Below are positions 57,855-64,000 of a DNA stretch of 64,000 nt, one piece after another. The notes below the pieces were generated by a model that was given only the letters and a program-made list of their open reading frames with translations, did not search any database and was not told the origin of the DNA. The stretch spans positions 250,889,351 through 250,953,350 of the forward strand of contig CM075669.1 of assembly GCA_037962975.1 (NCBI GenBank), read 5' to 3'. The number at the start of each line of letters is the position of its first letter. The first letter of the stretch is position 1. The DNA comes from Clitoria ternatea (lineage: Eukaryota > Streptophyta > Magnoliopsida > Fabales > Fabaceae). A program made the position numbers and the translations under genes.

Positions 57855-60800
57855 TGTAACATCCCGAATTTTAAATGAGAGAATTAATTACCGGAATAAA
57901 TATTAGAAATTGGTATATGGAGTATTTAATGTCCCAAACTATCAAGAATAATTAAATTAAGATTTTGGGAATTTTTGGTAAATTTTAGAGACCGGTTAAG
58001 CTGAAATTGAGCCCGGTTGAGATATGGGTGTCGGACCAAGTATCTCGGAATGAGACGATATTGGTCAGGGCTGTAGAGAATAATATTGGGAATCCGAATA
58101 TGTATTCGGAATAATTTTCAGATGATGTATTGAGCCCGAACTGAGAACCTGTTGGTTATAAAACGATGAAGTTTTAATGATTTGGATTAAAAATAAATTG
58201 GAAATTCTATTTTTCCCTTTCTTATTCACGTGAGTTTGCTGATGGAATTAGGCACTTACACTTCTTCTTCTTCTTCTTCTCTTCACCATCTTCTTCATTT
58301 CTCTCTTCTTCTTCCTCCAAACCCTAGCAAAGTGGTATTACCTTCTATTCTCTTCCATTTTCGTTTTGGTGGAGCTTGAAGGAGGTTGCGGAGCTTCTGT
58401 CTTCCTCCTTCTCTTCCTCATTTTTCGTTGGTGTTCTCCTCCCTCCTTGTACCCATTTTCGTTTTTGGGCTTTGAGGTAAGTATATCCATTTTTGCTAAG
58501 GTTTTGGTTATGGGTATATGGTATTTATGAGTTTGGAAGCCATGCATGTGTATGAATGTTTTGAGGAGAGCATTTAATGCAAAAGTTTAATGTGGGTTTT
58601 GTATGAGAATGAGGTTTCTTTGAGAAGTAATGAAGTGGATGTAATTATGGTTGGAAGGAGAAGAATATTTATGATGGTTGTTGGAAATTTTATGAAACCC
58701 TAACTTTATGAATTTGGGGGAAATGTATAATGGAGGTTGATGAACATTTATTGTAGGTAATAAATGTGAGTTGTGATGCATAAGGGTCATTGGTGATGGT
58801 ATTTGGTTGATGGAAGTCATTAATGGAGAAACCCATGAAAGGGTTGGTTGTTGAGTACATAATAATAAATGGTGGCACCTAACCCATGGTGGTTATGGTG
58901 GATAAAATGAAATAAAAGAGTTTTGAGAGTTATAATAATAAAAACAGCAAGTATTTATTGATATATAAGTATTTGAACCTTAATGAGTAAGTAGAAAATT
59001 GATTGTATAATGTATTGTGATGTAGGAAGTGACCCCATTGATGAAGCGGGACCATCAAACCGCGTTGATCACTACTTCACTTGAGGTAGGAGGGGGTAAC
59101 TTTTCTAAATGCATGATTTCATCCATTGGTGATGTGAAAATATGTATATGTGATTATGTTAATGGTTGTTTGAATGGATGATATGATACGTTTGATTTGA
59201 ATGCATTTAGAATGATGATTGTTATGTGGCATTGTGTTTGGGATAAAATTAATGATGTGATAATATTATATTAATGAAGTATGATGATGGTTTGCAACCA
59301 TATGTGGATTGAGATTGTGATGTGAATATCCCAAATATGTGTGTATGATTTATTGAATGTGTATGCCACTAACTATTGATGAGAATAAGTCAAAGAAAAT
59401 TGGGATTGGATAAGAATGATGAGAATATTGAAATCCACCAAGTGGTGGTGATGAATGATTAATTGTGGAGTGGCATCTAGGATGCATAGTGTGAGGATGC
59501 ACTTGATTTGCATTTGCATTGCATCCATGGCATGTCATAGCTGTTTATGTGGAATATTAGGGGGTTCCACTAGGCAGGCCCAGTGGGAGGGCGGCTTAGT
59601 GCACGAGCGTATTGTGATTTTCCCCTGTGACTCGGTGTATGAGTCACGAAGCTGTCCATAGTTTGGTGACGAGGCACCCTATGTGGTGGGCCCAGTGGGC
59701 GGGCGGCTCTATGGTGAGCGAGTTTACCTCGGTGTCCGACGGGACACGGCTCTCTTGATGTGTGTTCGGGAGGGGCCCGTAGCACTTGTGGTAGTTGAGG
59801 CCACGATGTTGATCCGCAAGTCACAGGGTGACTAGTGCTACAGATGGGCGATAGCGGTTTGGTACCAGTAAAATTATGATGATGATGTAAGCATGCATAA
59901 ATTGAGATATATGTGTACACAATTTTTCTACTGCAGTAGAGGCATAGTAGCACACCTATGCTTGTCCCACAATTGATTTAATGATATATTTTCCCACAGC
60001 CGGATCCGCATTGTTTGATAAGAAATTCTTGTGCATATGCATTAGCTTTAAGAGCATTTGCATATAGCTGGAGATATGCCTAGGTGAAAGCCCTTGGTGG
60101 CAACGGATGAATGAGAATTGAAAGGGGAAAGAGTTGAATACTAACCCGATATGTGTGTTTGGCAATCCAAATGATTGATATTGTGAATGTATACTTGAAA
60201 TTATAAGATGTATGGTGTATAATGTATGATGTGGTGTAATGATTGCTAATTGTGCAAGTATACATGTATTTCATCATAATGTATGACTTTAATTCATTTG
60301 GATTATGTTACTCACCTCCCCGTTGCCATTTTTAAAGTTGATGTAGGTATGACTTAAATCCTACAGCTTTTGGAGGCCGAGTATGAAGAAGGTAAAATAT
60401 GGATAGGAATGCGTAAGCCTTGGCCGACATGAAATCTGTTTTGTAGAGTATATGAGGTTTATATACTCAATTTTGTAATGTTGATAATTTTGGAGGTCAT
60501 GGGAGAAAATTGGACATGTTTGTGTAATGACAATTTTCATTCATGACCCAAAAGATGTAAAGAATGAATCTGAATACTTGACTTTGTTAAATGAATGGAT
60601 GTTGTGTTTTCATGCTATATTATGGAGCTTGTGGAATGATGTGGAATATAGATGTATGTAGGGAGTGCATGTGGTTTGATGATGAATTTAAATTATATGC
60701 ATGAGCTAATGTTAGCATGATGATGGTTAATGGTGAATGAGGTAGGTTCCAAGAGTGTTATATAATGTATAAATCTTGTAGGAACTGAATGAATTGCAAT

Positions 60801-61779
60801 AGATTGAGTTTTAGTATGGTAGGTTGAGTGTTAGCAATGCAAGTTCACGTTTTCTGCTGAGTTTCTGCAGAACTCGCTCAAGCAAGTAGTAATCTCGCCC
60901 GAGCGAGATTGTTGTGGAATAGGGGATTCGTTTCTGCCCCAAATTCGCTCAAGCGGACGTGCATTTCACCCAAGCGAGATTGCCACAGAATCAGTGTTTT
61001 GATTCTGGACAATTTTCGCCCAGGCGTGAAGGGCAGCGCTCAAGCGAGGGAGAAGGAGAATGGATTCTGGACGATTTTTGCCCAGGCGAGTGGTGCCTCG
61101 CCCAAGCGAAAATCGGCTAGAGAGTCCTCAACGTTTCTGGACCAATCTCGCTCAAGCGAGCCTTGGGCCGCTCAAGCGAGATCGACCCCCTGATGCTCCT
61201 TTCCTTCTTCGCTCAAGCGTCTCGCTTCCTTCGCTCAAGCATTCCTTCATGTCTCGCTCAAGCGAGGCAGGGCTCGCTCAAGCGAGTTGAGCCCTGATAC
61301 TTATTTTCCTCCCTCGCTCAAGGTCGCTCAGCGTTCGCCCAAGCGTGGGTACGCTGGCTCGCTCAAGCGACTTGAGTCACGCTTGAGCGAGTATGCCCCT
61401 GATTCTCATTTTGTTATTTTAAGATAAATTTTAAAATGTTATGCATTATTTCTTCTTTAGATATTATTTTAAATGGTATTGAGGAGTATATTTAGGCCTT
61501 CTAGATTATATAAGTTGTATCCCATATTTTTATAAATGGACTCCTCTTGAAAATCAATTAGCCAATGATTAAGTCAAATTAAATAAATCTTCCGCTGATT
61601 CTAATTGAAAGATTTATATTTTAATCTCACCCTCTCATATCTTCATATATGGGAGTGGTTTATTTTAGATCCAGGGGTTTGGTGAAAAATATTTCACTAC
61701 TTTAATTATGGAATTTATTAATATTCTCAAAGACGCGAAAAATTTTCCCCTATTTTAATCTGGGGTTTGGGGCATCTCA
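57855..61779 (+). repeat. 5' LTR of the plus-strand Tekay element
   Basis: TGTAACATCCCGAATTTT ... GGTTTGGGGCATCTCA, TG...CA, 3925 bp. It contains a TTC/CTT-rich run at about 58260-58320, GTTACTCACCTCCCCG near 60307, GTAAGCCTTGGCCGAC near 60412 (shared with the other Tekay LTRs), and the palindrome array near its 3' end. The frames at 58338-61290 are LTR by-products. Confidence 0.9.
60872..61396. repeat. CTCGCTCAAGCGAG paired-palindrome array
   Basis: About 19 copies of CTCGCTCAAGCGAG and variants (CTCGCCCAAGCGAG, TTCGCTCAAGCGTC) in 525 bp, mostly in pairs. Separators are six or seven bases (TAGTAAT, CCTTGGG, GCAGGG, TTGAGT), so centres are 20-21 bp apart. Pairs are separated by spacers holding phrases such as GATTCTGGAC. 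Confidence 0.88.
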
Positions 61780-61782
61780 ACC

Positions 61783-61794
61783 TGGTATCAGAGC
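61783..61794 (+). other. Primer binding site for initiator tRNA-Met
   Basis: TGGTATCAGAGC lies three bases after the LTR end TCTCA. Confidence 0.96.
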
Positions 61795-62088
61795 ATTCAT
61801 TGCTCTTGATATGATTATAAATGATGTTGTCCATGTATATATTGCTTATGGTTGATTGATTTATGAATTATATGGGTGAATTATGATAGTGGTTATTGGA
61901 ATGAGATTATTACATGATTATTGTTAAGCCCGGCCAGGCAATTCCTTTTCATATTTACCTTCGAATTATGAAATACATTATGATGATACTTGTGTTAATG
62001 AAGTTAATGATGAGTGATATGTATGCACACTGGGTGAAGGAACTTTAAGTTTCAAATTGTATCTATGTTGTTGCATATAGATTGAGTG

Positions 62089-64000
62089 ATGGCGTATAGG
62101 CGCAATCCTGATACAGTCGCTATGATTGAAGCCTTTAATCGCTTTGCCGACATACTGGCACAGCAACAACAACCTATTGGTCAGCCGAATCAAGGTCTTG
62201 ACCAATTTCTTAAGCGGAAGCCTTCTGAATTTCATGAAGGCTATAAGCCAGAAGATGCTCATGTCTGGATCCGTGACTTGGAACGGATATTTGCTAGCAT
62301 GGAATGTACCGAAACGCAGAAAGTGGAATATGCGGTGTTCATGGTTCGGAATGAGGCCGAATCTTGGTGGATCCTTACCCGTGGGCGTATGATTGCTGCC
62401 CACACTCCTTTAAATTGGGAGAATTTCAAGGCTGAATTTCTTAAGAAATACTTTCCTACGAGTTATAAAAACAAGAAAGAGCTTGAATTCATGGAACTCA
62501 AGCAAGGTGGCATGTCGGTTGAGGAGTATGCTTTGAAATTTGAAGAGTTATGTGTGTTTTACCCTCCGTTCCAGCAAGAGGGCACTGAAGCTTCGAAATG
62601 TGTTAAGTTTGAAAATGGACTGCGCCAAGAGATTAAGAAGGCGATTTGTCACCAAGAGATTAGGAGTTTTCCTACTCTTGTGGATAAGTGTAGAATTTTC
62701 GAAGAGAATGATATTGCTCTAAGGAACTACTCGGGGCATGATTACAAGTTGAAAGGCCAATCTTCTAGCTTCAAGAAGAAAGGCAACTTTAAGAATAACA
62801 GACGATTTGTACGTGGGTCCTCTTCTTTTAGAGGTGGACGAGGTGGCGGAAGGCATGGTGCCGTTGGTGGCCGAGGTGATGGCCAAGGACTCCGTTGTTA
62901 CAGATGTGGTGGAAATCATTTGGCTAGAGATTGCAATCATGAAGAAACAGTGGTGTGCTATAGATGCAACCAACCGGGGCATATCCGCCCTGATTGTCCT
63001 TTGAATGCTGCAGATGTTGTGCCACGTGATAATGCAAACCGTGGAGGCTATGGTGCTTTTAGAGGCCGTGGTCATGGAAACGGTAATGGTGGAAGAAATG
63101 GCAACCGAAATGGTGGTAACGGTCGTGGTAATGGAAACAGCCGAGGTAATGCTAATGGTGGTCGGAATGGCCCAAATCGTGGTGCTAATCAACAAATGGC
63201 TGGAAGAGTTTTCGCCGTGACCGGTGAAGAAGCTGCACAAGCTGAAGACCTTGTCCAAAGTGAGTGCCAGATATATGGTAATGTTGTTAATGTGATATTT
63301 GATTCGGGTGCTACGCACTCTTTTATTTCTGAAGAATGTGTGAGGCGCCTGCGAGTGCCTGTGAGTATGATGAAAGGTTCAATATTGGTAACTACACCTA
63401 CTGGTGCTTGCTTAAGATCGGTGACTCGATGTGATAATGTCGAGATGGTCTTGGAGGGTAGAAAATTTGTTGTATCCTTCGTGTGTTTACCTATGAAAGA
63501 CCTGGATGTTATTCTAGGCATGGATTGGTTATCCGCCAACAAGGTTTTGGTGGATTGTCATAGCAAGACAGTGATTTTCCCAACCTCTAATAATGAAGGT
63601 TTTGATGTACGAGGTATCTCTCAACTTCTCGTGATGTTCTGTTTGGTTGATGGGAATGGTGTTTCCCAATCTTGTGGGATTCCTATTGTTTCGGAATTTC
63701 CCGATGTGTTTCCGAAAGAAATTCCCAGATTACCTCCTCCACGAGAAGTGGAATTTGCTATCGATCTTATTCTGGGTGCAGAACCTGTTTCCCGAGCTCC
63801 TTATAGGATGTCCCCTATGGAGTTGGTTGAGTTGAAAAAGCAAGTGGAAGAATTACTTGAACGGGAGTTTATTCGCCCAAGTGTGTCTCCTTGGGGTGCT
63901 CCTGTGTTGTTAGTAAAGAAGAAAGATGGGAGCATGAGATTGTGCGTTGATTATCGCCAGCTCAACAAACTAACCATTAAAAATAAATATCCTCTTCCAC
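62089..64000 (+). CDS. Tekay gag-pol polyprotein, open, partial at the window edge
   Basis: The frame starting MAYRRNPDTVAM at 62089 is open for 637 codons to the window edge with no stop or shift. Gag has the Retrotrans_gag domain at about 55-190. Two CCHC knuckles follow: C270YRCGGNHLARDC and C290YRCNQPGHIRPDC. A Gly/Asn/Arg-rich linker (about 305-365) comes next, then the aspartic protease D405SGATHSF. From about 550 the RT N-terminus begins, with MRLCVDYRQLN near the end. The catalytic RT motif, RNase H, integrase and chromodomain would lie outside. The intact frame suggests recent insertion. Large antisense frames (62719-63318) are mirror images of the Gly-rich linker. Confidence 0.95.
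   Translation, partial: MAYRRNPDTVAMIEAFNRFADILAQQQQPIGQPNQGLDQFLKRKPSEFHEGYKPEDAHVWIRDLERIFASMECTETQKVEYAVFMVRNEAESWWILTRGRMIAAHTPLNWENFKAEFLKKYFPTSYKNKKELEFMELKQGGMSVEEYALKFEELCVFYPPFQQEGTEASKCVKFENGLRQEIKKAICHQEIRSFPTLVDKCRIFEENDIALRNYSGHDYKLKGQSSSFKKKGNFKNNRRFVRGSSSFRGGRGGGRHGAVGGRGDGQGLRCYRCGGNHLARDCNHEETVVCYRCNQPGHIRPDCPLNAADVVPRDNANRGGYGAFRGRGHGNGNGGRNGNRNGGNGRGNGNSRGNANGGRNGPNRGANQQMAGRVFAVTGEEAAQAEDLVQSECQIYGNVVNVIFDSGATHSFISEECVRRLRVPVSMMKGSILVTTPTGACLRSVTRCDNVEMVLEGRKFVVSFVCLPMKDLDVILGMDWLSANKVLVDCHSKTVIFPTSNNEGFDVRGISQLLVMFCLVDGNGVSQSCGIPIVSEFPDVFPKEIPRLPPPREVEFAIDLILGAEPVSRAPYRMSPMELVELKKQVEELLEREFIRPSVSPWGAPVLLVKKKDGSMRLCVDYRQLNKLTIKNKYPLP

Larger units (their letters stand above)
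57855..64000 (+). mobile_element. Second Tekay-type Ty3/gypsy element, plus strand, runs off the window
   Basis: 5' LTR 57855-61779, iMet PBS 61783-61794, then an uninterrupted gag-pol from 62089 to the window end. Protein order and sequence parallel the decayed element at 7899, but the LTRs are of a different family (3925 bp, CTCGCTCAAGCGAG array). The five bases before the LTR are AAGCT (57850-57854), the expected TSD. The right end is not visible. It sits inside the minus-oriented LTR remnant that starts at 54952. Confidence 0.93.

Noticed and set aside
62719..63318. 199-codon minus-strand frame rich in Thr/Ser/Ile
   Set aside because: It is the mirror of the Gly/Asn-rich Gag linker of the plus-strand Tekay polyprotein.
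1..64000. tRNA, rRNA or snoRNA genes
   Set aside because: No A-box/B-box pair, cloverleaf or rRNA segment was recognised by eye. The only tRNA-like strings are retrotransposon primer binding sites.

Overview
This is a nuclear DNA window from a flowering plant. The features that show this are spliced genes with GT-AG introns, a plant RGLG-type ubiquitin ligase, gibberellin 20-oxidase-like genes, very AT-rich intergenic DNA, Stowaway-type MITEs, and large Tekay-type Ty3/gypsy elements primed by initiator tRNA-Met. The style of the repeats (LTRs carrying CTCGCTTGAGCGAG arrays, TIR elements ending GGTTAAATATGT) suggests a papilionoid legume. The species is not determined, and the legume call is an inference from remembered repeat style.

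Layout. 0.1-1.2 kb holds a decayed Tat-lineage gag on the minus strand, followed by AT-rich DNA. 5.9-21.3 kb is a nest of retroelements. An old LTR with a GAATCGATTC array (about 6.3-7.9 kb, resuming at 20.76 kb) was entered by a complete minus-strand Tekay element (7899-20759: two 2.8-kb LTRs, PBS, PPT, TSD TTATT). The right LTR of that element was then entered by a related solo LTR in the opposite orientation (17888-20482, TSD AAAAG). The empty site for the solo LTR is preserved in the left LTR.

24.1-45.0 kb is the gene-bearing core. A minus-strand RGLG-like gene has 11 coding exons and introns filled with MITEs, an LTR scrap and a MULE-like element. A broken fragment of a USP/U-box kinase follows (35.6-37.6 kb). 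Two intact gibberellin 20-oxidase-like genes are then arranged divergently (37966-39488 minus, 43673-45030 plus). They share intron positions and all five catalytic residues, which points to an inverted local duplication.

45.8-64.0 kb is again repeat-dominated. It contains a GGTTAAATATGT TIR element, LTR-derived blocks with a second CTCGCTTGAGCGAG array, and a 2.3-kb element with about 200-bp TIRs carrying fragments that resemble three unrelated host genes (WD40, PTM/DDT N-terminus, RING ligase), so a probable Pack-MULE. A minus-strand LTR remnant (54952-57854) is interrupted by a second Tekay element on the plus strand (57855 to beyond the window). Its gag-pol frame is fully open, so it may be young.

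The most unusual pattern is in the LTRs. Different LTRs of these related elements carry arrays of short palindromes, and the neighbouring palindromes within them sit about 20-22 bp apart, close to two helical turns, even though the palindrome sequence differs (GAATCGATTC versus CTCGCTTGAGCGAG).
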